From contig CM051030.1 in the NCBI GenBank assembly GCA_027627225.1, positions 5,185,001 to 5,249,000 on the forward strand: a stretch of DNA of 64,000 nucleotides, read 5' to 3'. The notes under the pieces were generated by a model. That model saw nothing but the letters and a program-made list of their open reading frames with translations, was not told the DNA's origin and ran no database searches. Made by a program: the position numbers and the translations under genes. Each line of letters opens with the position of its first letter. Within the stretch, counting starts at the first letter, position 1. Positions 15,301-25,687 of the stretch are shown one piece after another. The stretch comes from Congeria kusceri (Eukaryota; Mollusca; Bivalvia; Myida; Dreissenidae).

Positions 15301-17893
15301 AAATGTCAAAAACTGTGGCGGCCTTCCACCCTGACCCTTTTGAGCAGTACCCTGTACCTCTTTTGATCCTAGATCTTTCCCTAGAAGCAATTACCTTTCC
15401 ATTCATTGAGAAGCCAGTGAAGACAAAGTTGATATCTTGTCCAAGACTGCATGCGTCCGTCTCTCCATCAACCTTTAGTTCAACTTTCGCAGGCTCTGTG
15501 GAAAAATAAACACACAGGCATAAAGGCACTGATACACAACACTGCTCCTTTCTGACCCTTGTAGGAGAATATGAACAGGACTCGAAGAATCATCAAGAAT
15601 TTTGCTTTTACTGTGTTGTTTTAAAAAAGAATCTTAAATCACTTTATATGCTGGTTTTGCTGATTCGGTTTATCTTATCAGCCTGCTTTATTTATCCTTT
15701 CTACAGGGTTTAAGACATGTGTTGGGAAAAAAGGTGATTGAAATACCCAGTAATCAGTTTGATCAAGCAAGCCAGCATTCTTATATTATTACTCGAGAGC
15801 AAGCCTGACAATATAAAACTGAGAATCTAAGTAAGCCTGGGTTCAATTTTACAAGTATAGGGCTTAAAGGCTTGTGCTGATTTCGACAACAAATCAATAG
15901 GAACTGAGAAATAAAATAACAAATTAACGAAAAAAACAACTAAACAGGATACCTGGTTACTTTGTTAAATGCATGTTCTAAGGATGCACATCTGGTATGA
16001 TTTGCAAACATATCTCTTTATAATAAGTATCAAGGATTTCAGTAGATTTTAAAAACCACAAGTCAAATGACCCTTGGCTTGAAATTTCAAAGCGTCATAT
16101 TGTGAATTTTCAGGGGTCAAAATATACTGCAGTTGCAGGAATTTTGATTCAGCATGTTTGTTAAATACTCTGCAAATGTCTGTCCAAACTTCATAATGAT
16201 AGAGGACAATGAGAGGAAGTGCAAAGCACAAGGACCACAAATCTTTCTGCAATATTTACGGAGTTATTGCCCTTTGTGTTTACAACTTACCAAATGTCCA
16301 TCCTACTGGAGGCTCCACTTTTAGTATGAAGTCGCCCTTGTCATAGAGAGGTATAAGGTAATAGCCCGTGTTGGGGGCACAGTCTGTCTGATACTTGATA
16401 CTGCCGTGTGGTGTATATAGCTTTACCTACAAGTACAAGTTACTAGAATATGGACAAAAACTGATGCATATTACAAGTATATTGAAATAAATATTAGTAA
16501 ATAATGTGTATATAAAGAGGATATATACAATTTATAGCAAACAAATTATCACAGCATGTTTCCTCACCACTTTGGGAATGGTACCGGTACCGATCAAATT
16601 GGGAAAATTAGCGTCATTTTCAGCCAAATTGGGGATTTTAACACTTTCATTAAAAACTGTAAAAACAGTCAGTTACAATAAATAAACCCTAAAACAACTT
16701 GTTCCATTTATTCTTGTACTGGCATTCAAGTCAGACTATGGTTTTAAATGCCATGTTGGTGGGTATCAACTTGCCCTACTTGCCCCAGAGACACAAGTTT
16801 GCTCTCGGACTCGACACTGACAATGTCTGTGTCAATGGTTTACGGAACATAAACAAAATTACTAGTATCTTCCACGGTTAATGACGGTTGTGGATCTATA
16901 CTTTCTGCTTCGCCATAAAAGCCAAAGCTAGATAAAGAATTGCATCACTGAATGTTTTTTGGTAGTATTTAGTGTTATGAATTGCCATGTCTCATCAATG
17001 ACACTCACGAAAATGCTATACAGTTCAGCTGGTTCCCATTCTCGCACGCAATGTATATAACCAACAACAGTAACCAATCGATACAGCGCCACCAAACCTT
17101 GCAGTCGTTACTTCCCCTAGCGGTTAACAGTAACTGATTTGAGCTGTGCACGGAGGTTGATGCTTGGGTAAAACAAAAGTAAAATGCAGGAACATCGTTG
17201 ATCTTTTCAGCGTCTTTTTGGATTTTTGGTCTTACATTTGGGAATATTTTATCTTCAAATTGGGAAAAATGGTCCAAACATCGGATTGCAAATGGCACTA
17301 GTTTCTGGTACCTACTTTATATAGAGGAAAAGTGCTGGATCATTAATATAGTTAGATACTAGAATAACCGAAAGCGCACTGAAATGAATGGAAAGCAACC
17401 TCCATAAACAAAAATTCTTTTTTTTCCATTGCATTTTGGTGATGTTTGCTACTTGATTTCCATTAACATAAGATTTCCCATAGTTTTGTGAGTATATAAC
17501 CATCAAATTTTGCTAAGAATCCTAAAGTAAGATCTGAAAAGTCGAGTTGACAGGAGTTGTAGTCTACACAATTTAAAATGTAGGCACAAGCGTTTGTTGA
17601 TTTATTAGACAGAAGTGTGGGGATATATCCGGTAAGTATCTCAGGGATAAAAACGGTTTAACCGTTAATAAGTTGATGCCTGAAAGCAGCCAGGTACCTA
17701 ATGGTACGAATTTCCTTTGGTACGAACATGCAACGGAACGGAAAAAATCTGGCTGTGGTTTAATACTTACCTCAACCAATGAAAAATTAATCTCCACGTC
17801 TGACTTGACAAATCCTCCGCATCCCAAAATATCTCCAAGAACATTCTCGCTGTGATTAATTAAAATAAACAGCAAAGATGTCAATGTACGCAT
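389..17893 (-). CDS. NOMO: NOMO (nodal modulator), 5' part, 14 exons, continues beyond left edge
   Basis: NOMO is an ER membrane protein with a large lumenal chain of Ig-like beta-sandwich domains; with nicalin and TMEM147 it forms the BOS part of the multipass translocon. Exons in transcript order: 17771-17893, 16291-16426, 15395-15495, 14490-14596, 13845-13917, 12323-12400, 10089-10163, 9425-9559, 7798-7887, 6786-6842, 5156-5355, 2670-2847, 1276-1417, 389-453. Every junction has AG acceptor and GT donor, and phases join without a break to give 1560 nt (520 codons). Recognisable NOMO blocks include GCGGFVKSDVEINFSLVE (residues 24-41), QTDCAPNTGYYLIPLYDKGD (exon 2), DINFVFTGFSMNGK (exon 3), SDGEPIKGVNFLLYSS (exon 7), PFYKGEHITFDV (exon 9) and ITPNTPQLPDI (exon 11). 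Vertebrate NOMO is about 1,220 residues, so roughly the last 700 residues lie outside the window. Identification is from recalled family sequence; the exon model is read directly. Confidence 0.95.
646..903. mobile_element. MITE family A (doubly palindromic), copy 1, NOMO intron 13
   Basis: Terminal inverted repeats start tgaggcgcgtcgtgggaaaa and end with the complement. Each arm is itself an inverted repeat built on gtcccggattagcctgtgc, so one element holds four half-units. CAAA(TG) flanks both sides, a possible target duplication. No coding capacity. Confidence 0.9.
2887..3960. repeat. 119-bp minisatellite, about nine copies, NOMO intron 11
   Basis: Unit contains cagatcaaagtcaataataa, aatatccatgg and a ttgttgttg run. 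The copies differ at few sites (gg[t/a][g/c]gtt). Two or three decayed units continue to about 4240. The array starts about 40 nt upstream of NOMO exon 12. Confidence 0.93.
5906..6285. mobile_element. MITE family C (cagtgtttttt ends), copy 1, NOMO intron 10
   Basis: Ends cagtatttttttagggccaa and caaaggtgaaaaaaaacactg. The interior has ggggccaaaattcggcccca and atctgaagggccccaccacc. Non-coding. Confidence 0.75.
7334..7747. repeat. Large palindrome next to NOMO exon 9
   Basis: Arms 7334-7460 and 7616-7747 are inverted copies over about 128 bp (gtatacatgtatggaacatg / its complement). The 155-bp spacer itself contains a smaller inverted pair (tctagaacaataaaaatgcc / gggtatttttattgttcta). The right arm stops about 50 nt from exon 9. 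Confidence 0.9.
8416..8557. repeat. 20-bp tandem repeat, about seven copies
   Basis: Unit ttgaggtaaaacatatcccc, one copy with ttgacg. In NOMO intron 8. It adjoins MITE family E. Confidence 0.93.
8557..8789. mobile_element. MITE family E (catattcacaaagctcctta ends), copy 1
   Basis: Starts ggacccatattcacaaagct and ends taggagcgttgtgaatacc, an inverted pair. Interior tttgcaaacagaaatcattg. Lies head to tail with the family D copy at 8791. Confidence 0.72.
8791..9050. mobile_element. MITE family D (ggccatattccagaa ends), compact copy, NOMO intron 8
   Basis: Starts ggggtcgtattccagaacca and ends gttcctagaatatggcccc. Here the core has no tandem expansion, so it serves as the reference form for the family. 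Confidence 0.75.
9121..9417. mobile_element. MITE family B (AGGGAAAGATCTAG ends), copy 1, NOMO intron 8
   Basis: About 297 bp with 14-bp perfect terminal inverted repeats agggaaagatctag / ctagatctttccct. The core has gctgcaccct, ccattttggttcc and ctgctgcccctctgggctgg. Its right end lies 7 nt inside the intron from the exon 8 donor. Confidence 0.88.
11031..12013 (+). mobile_element. Dispersed element with internal 155-161 bp tandem units, NOMO intron 6
   Basis: Starts agaattgtcacatgagtgac, ends taaacttcgtttgtgggggt. Between are five units keyed by ccataact (11178, 11332, 11491, 11652, 11813) with ttagtggtttgtaacc and gagttatcatccggaaac. No coding capacity. This type of repeat is common in bivalve DNA (recall). 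Confidence 0.75.
12030..12145. mobile_element. MITE family B fragment, NOMO intron 6
   Basis: The sequence cagaggggcagcaaggtgg followed by accaaaatggagcaggg matches one half of family B in reverse, but the termini are degraded. It abuts the 161-bp-unit repeat. Confidence 0.6.
12428..12584 (+). mobile_element. tRNA-derived SINE (family 2), 5'-truncated, NOMO intron 5
   Basis: Starts just before the B-box-like gagttcgatccctac and continues ggttctacccagaaaatgg to the end aaataaataggttta. The A box is missing. Confidence 0.7.
12585..13008. repeat. Imperfect foldback, NOMO intron 5
   Basis: Left tatgactaaacacagaaacc and right ctgtgtttagtcatac are inverted; both arms consist of degenerate ccgyrgaaac-like motifs with many mismatches. 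Confidence 0.6.
13161..13516. mobile_element. MITE family C, copy 2, NOMO intron 5
   Basis: Same ends and interior blocks as the copy at 5906 (agggtcaatttgggacc, tgaagggccccgccacc, aaaaaaacactg). Confidence 0.75.
14221..14460. mobile_element. MITE family E, copy 2, NOMO intron 4
   Basis: Starts tgggcagattttcacaaagc and ends cttaggagctttctaaatac. Its right end is 29 nt from the exon 4 donor. Confidence 0.7.
14658..14896. mobile_element. MITE family A, copy 2, NOMO intron 3
   Basis: Same termini and four half-units as the copy at 646. TTGGA flanks both ends (left before tgaggcgc, right after ggctca), a likely 5-bp target duplication. It lies about 60 nt upstream of NOMO exon 4. Confidence 0.9.
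15082..15382. mobile_element. MITE family B, copy 2, NOMO intron 3
   Basis: Same 14-bp termini and core as the copy at 9121, and about 301 bp. Its right end lies 12 nt inside the intron from the exon 3 donor (donor GT at 15393-15394 on the minus strand). Confidence 0.88.
17771..17893 (-). CDS. NOMO: NOMO exon 1: start codon and signal peptide
   Basis: The ATG is chosen because the short hydrophobic stretch LTSLLFILI (residues 4-12) fits a signal peptide leading straight into the conserved GCGGFVKSDVEIN start of mature NOMO. The exon ends in GAG followed by the strong donor gtaagt. The usual family signal peptide is somewhat longer, so a further upstream start in a separate exon is possible but not needed. 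Confidence 0.85.
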
Positions 17894-19931
17894 CTTAACC
17901 AGCCGGCTTAATACGAATTGTCTCCCTTGATAACAACTAATCGATTAAGAATAGCGTAAATACCGTGTTTCGCGTACTTATTTACGAAGCCAGTCAAAAC
18001 GGCCACAAGTAAAACCGATCCAAGAAACTTGCATGAAACCGTTTAGGATTTTGCAATAATTATGCTACTTTTATTACTAATTTTAAATATACGAATTTTG
18101 TATGTCAATCATATTTTACCCAATTAATTTTAAGTGTATAGTATATGTGATAGACGTATACATAAGTAACTTCAGACAGTCTCCCTGTTGTGGTCAATCT
18201 AAAGCGACGTCTAGAGTGTCCGCCTTTTTAAGCTGGAAACCCAGGTTCAATTCCCTGCCTTACATAGAGGCCTATTTTTTCTGTAATCTTATAAGAGACG
18301 GTTAGTGTACAGGCAGGTTTGGCGTGCTTCTTTCTTTTCAAGTAAATGTAGATAATACATATGACAATATTATATATGGTCGGCAATATATGTATTCATT
18401 TCGTTGAATTATATATATTTGTAAATGTCTGTATAATTTGTGTGATATATTTTTTATCCATTTGAGATTATAGACTTCATGAGGAAATTTGATCAATTTT
18501 ATTTTTGGAGGTCTAATTCCCCACCCTTATTATTGTTGTTTTCTTCCTTTCAAATGTAAACATTGGCAGGTGGGATATTGAAATCAAAACAGTATATCCG
18601 ATACAAAGTTTTACAGATAAAAATTTGAAAGTAAACACCAGCACAAGGTAAACAAAGAAGATGAACAAGATTACTGACGAACAGGTTGTAGATAAAAGTT
18701 TGTTTTTATTCTTTTTGTTTTTAATAAAACATATTTTTTAAAAGTGTCCGGATTTAGGCACTCTATAGCTGTATTTCGATACGTGTTACAGACCTTTTCC
18801 CAACACAGCATTCAGTGACTTTCTGATAGCAAATTTGACTAAGATTTTGACCAAAGCTTAAAATAAAACCGAAATTATTATGTTTAACTTTATATTTTCG
18901 TTTGATGCAATTATCCAGAGAAATTGTCCAAAACCAGGAGAAGTGTCCAGATTTAGGTACTTCACCAGTACAATGATACATTTGATATCTTTAATTAATG
19001 ATAGTGTCTTTATCTATTTCATTTGAAATGTTTATATTTCTTACACTGCATGTATGTATTTCATGTACGTGCTATAAAATATATATTAATAACGTGTGTA
19101 TGTTGCCTTAACTGTAAATATTCTTCTTCTATTAGTTATATATTAATTAATTAAAAAAAAATTAACAAGCAGTCCAGAAATATGTAAATGAAAATAAAAC
19201 TTTGCAGAAATCGTTTCCAACGGACATCTTACTGATCAATATACAAAACAACGCATTGAAATCGGTAAAATAATTACGTTCTGATAACTTTGTACCTCAA
19301 AATTATCTGTATGCGATAGCTGGTGATGCCTCTGGATTAAATCAGCATTTACATTAGTGTATATTCCGTTCGTACCAAGCGTTTTCGAACAAAGACAGTA
19401 TAAAATGCCTTTCGTAAATAAGAAACAGTTTTCAGTAGAATTAACGTCATTGACATTTATTAGAACTAATGCCAATCTAAGATGTATTGAATTATATTCT
19501 ATGGACTGCGGCTTTAAGAGTACGGGTAAAATGTCAGTGATAATCAAAAACGTATATAAGTAGGAGAATTAGGGCTGCAATAAACCGTGAGAATGACATT
19601 GTCGGGTATGATGACCACATAATTAAACCAGCTATATTACAAACAAGTCGTTTATGATAATAACGTCTGTTGTTGTTTTGTGCAATAACAGTTTTACAAA
19701 AGCATAATTTTTAGATATCCTACATATAACAACAACATTTAATGCAAATAGTAATACATTATTTGCATACGCACATGTAAATTCAACTGTCATAAATGAA
19801 TCATTTCGGTACATTTACAGCTATATGACACAGTCTAGTAAGTCATTCAATTCTCCACTGTTTTGCTTGGATAAAAGGTATTTCGTCCATAAAACTTGTA
19901 TAAATATACACTGTCCAAGTGAAGCCAGCGG
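17894..19931. other. Intergenic, between NOMO 5' end and cGLR 3' end
   Basis: No coding sequence recognised. It should hold the NOMO promoter on its left side, though no clear TATA or initiator stands out, and the cGLR 3'UTR on its right. A short motif, gtgtccggatttaggcac (18744) / gtgtccagatttaggtac (18943), occurs twice about 200 bp apart. A tRNA-like B-box (ggttcaattcc) lies near 18243. Confidence 0.5.
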
Positions 19932-22115
19932 TTAGTACGTCATGTTAGATGAGATCCCATAAATACACAACCCAGTCATCCTAAACATGTGCCAGTGAGC
20001 GGCGTTGTTCTGTGGCTCTCTTCTCAATGACAACTTATAACAACGCCAGGCTTTGGATGGCTGACCCTCCAGCTCCCAACAATGTCCTAGCAGATTTAGT
20101 GAGGTTTCGACATGGCCGTACGTCTTAGGTACACACATGTCTCGGTCACAAAATACGTGACCTTGGAGGTTCTGTAATGCAATGTCTTTGTCTCTGTGCG
20201 CTCCAGTATGGCGGTATATTAAATACTGTAGGTAATACTGGTAGGTTCGGGAATCAACCACTGCAAGATCCATCCAGAAACTTCCATCCGAAGGATGACG
20301 ACAACCTGCGTCCTCCTCCGTGACTGTCCTATAGAACTCACTCACAAGTTGCCCAGGAACACAATGTAGTTCGTGTTGGTTAAAAATCGTACAAAGAGCA
20401 ATCACGTTTTGCAAAATGTACGGGAAATCATTGCGCTTCCTGGACAACTCTGAATTAAATTCTGATTTCTTGAAAGGGCTGTATGGCATAACTTTATTAG
20501 AAACAAGCGCTTCTACCTGCTTAAGGATTGCGTCTGCTTCTTTAAAACGCCCTAATGTGAAATACGTCGATGCCAACTTCAGACGACTCGAGGTCACGTC
20601 GGATGCTAACGATTTGGCATATAAAGTAAAAACCTCCTCTGGCAATTCATGCATCTGGTTGATACACAACGATGCTTTCATGGTAGCCTGAATGGAATAA
20701 TGGTATGGCAGTACAATAGAAACTGCTGAGCGTATGTATCCCGTGCTTATTTCGTCGATTGTCTCAAGGTTTCTAACGTACAGTGCATGCAAAGCTATGA
20801 CTTTTGACGTGTTCACTGTTTGGAACATCTCCATTAAGTAAACATAGACGCATGAGTGGTAAATCAGGTATTTAAATGACTTTTCGGTAACAGCATTGAC
20901 TAGGTCTTGACGAGGTTGACCATTTACACAGCGTGTGGTATCAATCGATATTCGATCTCCGAGATCATCCATCTCGACATCAAGCAGGCAAGACAAATCA
21001 CTACGAATCATAGCCGTGATTTTTTCTATCAACACTGGAAACTCATGACTTAGAAGTTTTCCTGCGAATAAATTTACATTGGATGTCGTGTAGTGTGGGC
21101 AATAACGCATCTTCAACCACCGTCTTAATAGTGTCAGACAAAGTTTCACACATTGGACAAGATTTTCGTCTTTCCAGATGCAGGGTGGCAAACATTCCAC
21201 GCTATAAAGCAACGCTGTTTTAAAGTGAAACGTGCTCAAGCGGTCGCCGACGATGGGTTTGCAAAACTCTTTTCTTATCATTTTCAGGATCACGTAAGCT
21301 TTTATCTGCGTAGTTGTGAGGTCGAACACAAGCAACCTCTCCATCAAGTTGGTGGATAGCCTCCAGTGAAGCTCGTGAGATTCGTCGAATGTACGTACTG
21401 CCAACTTTCCTTCGCGCTGATACGGGTCCCAATGCACCGCGTTCTCAACATGGGCCGTTGGAACAAGGAATACCCCACTATCTTTCAGTTTTGCCAATAC
21501 TTCTGGTCTTGGCCAATGACCCGGCCTTGGCCTTCGAAAAATGAATTGACACTCTTCGGGAAGCTTCGCACAGTGGAATGCACGGACCATATCTACATCG
21601 TTACTGATGGTTCGTGAAGGGCCGTGTTGAAGGAATTCAATTCCCCATTCCTGGCAGGTCCTTTTTATAGGCATTTCATGCAAAGTGTTTTTCAGGAAAA
21701 CCCGACCTTGGTTATCCATGTGATGACCAGCAAGCGTGATATCCGTCAAAAGTTCCGGATAATTGGGTAAGACCCCTTGCAAGCAGCAACACTGGGGTGG
21801 GGACGACATGTCCATTTTTATAAATAACTGCAATCGACCGAACTTCCAGTCCACGAAATCAAGAATCACCGGCCACGATTTATCACACATTAGAACATCA
21901 ATGTCTGAATTCATTCCTTCGGTCGTGGTACCTTCGTTTTGGCTTCCAAAATTGTATACTTCGACATCACTGTCCTGAGCCTTTTCGTTGATGGTTTCCA
22001 GAGATTCGATGGCCAGCCACGTTGTTCTTCGCAACTGAATAGTTTCTTTATTAACGCCGATGTCATCTAGCACTTTGGCAAGGACCGTGGAAGTCACCGT
22101 GCGCTTATTCTCCAT
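19932..22115 (-). CDS. Mab-21/cGAS-like nucleotidyltransferase (cGLR class) with C-terminal TPR-like extension
   Basis: Single uninterrupted reading frame of 727 residues. The N-terminal part is a Mab-21/cGAS fold: GS motif at G57-S58, then acidic pair D71-x-D73 in SDIDVL, and a third acid probably D175 in NDVDMVRAF. The block RRPRPGHWPRPEV (194-206) and the helical half with LLVFDLTTTQIKAYVILKMI (261-280) and CPHYTTSNVNLF (339-350) are typical Mab-21 C-domain landmarks. Residues about 430-715 are helical with TPR-like pairs (LASTYFTLGRFKEADAI; LLGHCWELEGQPSKAWRCY). Enzymes of this class with intact acids make cyclic or linear oligonucleotide signals after sensing nucleic acid and feed STING; the family is greatly expanded in bivalves. 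Activity and ligand here are inference. Most members are shorter, about 350-550 residues. The isolated, nearly intronless coding exon would fit lineage-specific duplication or a retrocopy. Confidence 0.88.
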   Translation of the reverse strand: MENKRTVTSTVLAKVLDDIGVNKETIQLRRTTWLAIESLETINEKAQDSDVEVYNFGSQNEGTTTEGMNSDIDVLMCDKSWPVILDFVDWKFGRLQLFIKMDMSSPPQCCCLQGVLPNYPELLTDITLAGHHMDNQGRVFLKNTLHEMPIKRTCQEWGIEFLQHGPSRTISNDVDMVRAFHCAKLPEECQFIFRRPRPGHWPRPEVLAKLKDSGVFLVPTAHVENAVHWDPYQREGKLAVRTFDESHELHWRLSTNLMERLLVFDLTTTQIKAYVILKMIRKEFCKPIVGDRLSTFHFKTALLYSVECLPPCIWKDENLVQCVKLCLTLLRRWLKMRYCPHYTTSNVNLFAGKLLSHEFPVLIEKITAMIRSDLSCLLDVEMDDLGDRISIDTTRCVNGQPRQDLVNAVTEKSFKYLIYHSCVYVYLMEMFQTVNTSKVIALHALYVRNLETIDEISTGYIRSAVSIVLPYHYSIQATMKASLCINQMHELPEEVFTLYAKSLASDVTSSRLKLASTYFTLGRFKEADAILKQVEALVSNKVMPYSPFKKSEFNSELSRKRNDFPYILQNVIALCTIFNQHELHCVPGQLVSEFYRTVTEEDAGCRHPSDGSFWMDLAVVDSRTYQYYLQYLIYRHTGAHRDKDIALQNLQGHVFCDRDMCVPKTYGHVETSLNLLGHCWELEGQPSKAWRCYKLSLRREPQNNAAHWHMFRMTGLCIYGISSNMTY

Positions 22116-23060
22116 AACCTGAAGGAGAAATGACGTTTGAAGAACAGTACTATATAGTTTAATTAACCGTTATAAATAATTACAGACAAAAGGTTAATTA
22201 CATGTAACGGGTAGTAATTTCACATATTATGATGTTTAAAATGTTCGATAATCCAAGTGTCGGTATTCAGTAAGCAGAGTTTAATATCTGAGCACCATTA
22301 CTGAGTAATCAGGAAACCCGATAAACAGTATTATGCGCGCATGTTTGGTATTGCATGCCGTTTCTTACCAACCAAATATTAAACTCTGCTTATTGAATAT
22401 CTATACTTGGATGATTGAGCAACCAATGTATTTGTCTCCGAATGTATATACCAAATATGTACAGTCGAATGCCCCAATTACCGATTACATGGATGTCTCA
22501 GCCATTTTTACGGATGATAATTTCTCAACATTAGCGTCTGTATTTTTCAACATAAATTTATCGGAATTTCGAAATGACTAACTGGTTTGATTCTGACTGA
22601 CTTGGTAAATTATTTAAATCTAAAATAAGTCATGTTTAAATGTAAAAAATAGTTAGGCAAAAAGGCGAGTTGCATAGGCCCAATTTAGACAGTGAATCTA
22701 TAAATGTTATACATATTGTACATGTATTATTATTTCTAATGAATACAGTTAATTGACCTGTGAGTTTATTGTACCGAACGTATAAATATTGCCAGTAAAT
22801 GTGGATTATAAGGAATAAAAGTACCGGTACACTACATACCAACACAATTGATCATTCCTAAAAAATATATATTCGAAACGAAAGTAGTGACTGTAGTCGT
22901 CTAAACTTGAATTTTATTGATCGGTGCGGTGTAAACAACAACAGCAACTCAGTACAAGCTAGTAATCAGGATTGTTGTGAATAAAATCCTGGAATAAAAC
23001 AACAAACATGTATAAATAATTTTTACTTACCCTCAGTTTATCGGCACAATATCTAGTGTC
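22116..23060 (-). other. Probable 5'UTR intron and non-coding first exon of the cGLR gene
   Basis: Three bases upstream of the cGLR ATG the minus strand reads ttctccttcag|gtt, a good acceptor (exon edge at 22118). The nearest strong minus-strand donor upstream is gag|ggtaagt-like at 23029-23030 (exon side begins 23031). This would give a 912-nt intron in the 5'UTR. Seen only as splice-like signals; no transcript support. Confidence 0.4.
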
Positions 23061-23456
23061 TAATGACAGTAATATTTTACTTTAGTTTCTTTCCTTTATT
23101 AATTTACTTTGGGTTCTGTAACTCAACAATAATATCATTGTTGTGTTTCCTATGCGTCAAATACCGGCGTATTTTTATACGAAACAATGAGAAATAAAGA
23201 AACCACAAAAAGAAGAGAGTAAATAAACATACGATATAGAAATTGTATGTAAAATGAAATACATGTGTGTGTTTATGTGATCCGGTTTAAGTATCCATTA
23301 TTTCGGTTAAAGATTTCGGACTTGTCCAGTTTATTTTTCGTAAACACTGTAACGCCGTTTATCATATGCCTGTCTGACCCGTTTTAATTTGCAAAATCCA
23401 GATTCATTTGTGTGATTAATGTTCATAATGATACACATGAGCTTGATTGAAATTTG

Positions 23457-24710
23457 ATACCCTGGTGCGGGTGACAGACGTTATGGCCTTATGCTCCACT
23501 GTCTTTGTGCTCCACTGTCTTTATGCTCCACTGTCTTTATGCGCCACTTTGAGTCTGTATGTGCCACTATTGAATTTGGGTGTGCCACTATTGAATTTGG
23601 GTGTGAAATACCAAGGCAGTTGTGAAAATTGATTATTTATTCAGTGTTCTGCCGTGGATGCGGTCTTGCGCCATTGGCGTAAAAATAAATGATTTGTCCC
23701 CACCAAATTTTCGTAAGCGGGTCCGCGGGCGCACACAATTTACAAGTAAATCATTATGCGTATTTAGTAAAATTTATATCATTGATCGTGACGTCAATTT
23801 ATAACCAATTTCTTCATTAGAACACTAATTCATTAACGCTTTATCGGCAGCACTTGAACAATTCAGATACAGTAGTATCAATCGATAATTGTACACGCGG
23901 TCCACATGCTAAGCGTGAAACACGCTTTTCAGCGATAAACTGCTGGACGACAGCCGCATTTCGGCAGAAACATCGAAGACTTTTGAAGTCGAATTACCAA
24001 CACCGTTGCTATGAGTGTTGCTAACGGCTTACAGTTTTGGAAGCCCGGCTAATTGATGATGTAACACTGTTACACTTTGTAGTTTTAACAGGTTTCATTA
24101 TTAATGCCTTGTGTTTATAACGGATTTTATTGTTTGTTCAAAAATTAAAATTAATAATGCAAGGTTATAAGGTATTTAAGAATGCAGTGTAATATTGATC
24201 AACAGAACGTTATGAATTAATTAAGAACGCAGTATTATGTATTAATCCTTTTTTGAACAGAATATAAAAAACAAACATGAATGAAAACAGCTAGTACGTA
24301 CTTTTCAAAACAAAAATCTGCTTTGGGAATATTCATGAGGTGAACAAGTTTTTTGTCTGTGTCCCTACATTTTTGTTATTTGTCCCCACTTTTTCAAGCC
24401 AAGAGGGCCCTTGTCCCAAATAGTCCAAATTCACGGCAGAACACTGCTTATTGAATTTGGGTGTGAATAACTTAGTCGATAACATGGCATAATTTTTTTT
24501 GGTGTAACATGATGTTCTTAGTTGCAGATTGGAATGTACATCTCAAATTGAAATAAAAATTGGATGCACATATAATTGATTTTTTATAAGGATTAGGCCA
24601 ACAATGGTAAGTAGTGGCGCATAAAGTCTCAACAAGTGGGACATAAAGACTCTGTGCATAAAGTTGGTGGTGCATAACGTCCAACATTCCCCTGGTGCAA
24701 CCCAATGTTT
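23457..24710. mobile_element. Nested inverted-repeat elements upstream of cGLR
   Basis: Outer part: ccctggtgc...gacgttatg at the left and its complement (acgtccaac...gcaccaggg-like) at the right, with simple gtgccactattgaatttggg repeats inside. An inner element has perfect 15-bp ends cagtgttctgccgtg (23642-23656) and cacggcagaacactg (24432-24446). The host motif ttgaatttgggtgtga resumes after the inner element. No transposase frame. Confidence 0.6.
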
Positions 24711-24869
24711 GTTTTTATCATGTAACGTAAATTTATATTATATTTCTTGATATTCATTGTCTAGAATGTTAGATATTGACATCCAATGATTGTCTAGTAA
24801 TATCAAAATGTAACTGTCTGATATGTTCAAATCACGTTATTCAACTGTGATAAGGCCTACATAAAATAG

Positions 24870-25687
24870 TTATACCCTCACAAACGAAGTTTAGGGGGAT
24901 ATATAGGAGTGAGCTTGTCGGTCCGTCGGCCTGTTGGTTTTTGGTTTCCGGATGATAACTCAAGAAAGGCTTGACATATTCATATGTAACATCATAGAAT
25001 ACAGGTCAAGTTTGGTGTTGGTTACAAACTACTAAATTTTGACAGAGTTATGGCCCCTTTTCGACTTAAAATTCCCTAAAAACATTATTTCCGAACAATA
25101 ACTCAATAATGGCTTTACATATTCAAATAATTATTGGTTTACATGTGTAGCATCATAAAATACGGGTCAAATTCGACTTTGGTTACAAACCACTAAATTT
25201 TGACAGAGTTATGGCCCTTTATTTGACTTAAATTCCCTAAAAACATGGTTTCCTGACGATAACTCAAGAATGGCTTGACATATTTAAATAATTATTGGTA
25301 CACATGTGTAGCATCACAAAATACAGGTCAAGTTCGACGTTGGTTACTAACCACCAAATTTTTTGACACAGTTATGGCCCCTTTTTGACTTAAATTCCAG
25401 AAAAACGTGGACAATAACTCATGAAAGGCTTCACGTATTTAAATTATTTTTGGTACATAGGTGTAAAAATACAGATCAAGTTCAACTTTGGTTACAAACC
25501 ACTAAATGTTGACAGAGTTTTGGCGCCTATTGAAAAAAAAAATTTCCATATACACTGTTGACCATTCACAAATTAAAGCATTCTCTCTCTGTCCAATTCT
25601 TTCAAATGGATGCCATAGTTTTGTGACAAGGCCATATTGTGAGGGTATCTGTCACTCGTGTATCTGTCACTCATGTGACAATTCTAG
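24870..25687 (-). mobile_element. Inverted copy of the 155-161 bp-unit element
   Basis: Reads accctcacaaacgaagttta at the left and actcatgtgacaattctag at the right, the reverse of the copy at 11031. It has fewer internal units (about four). Confidence 0.75.
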
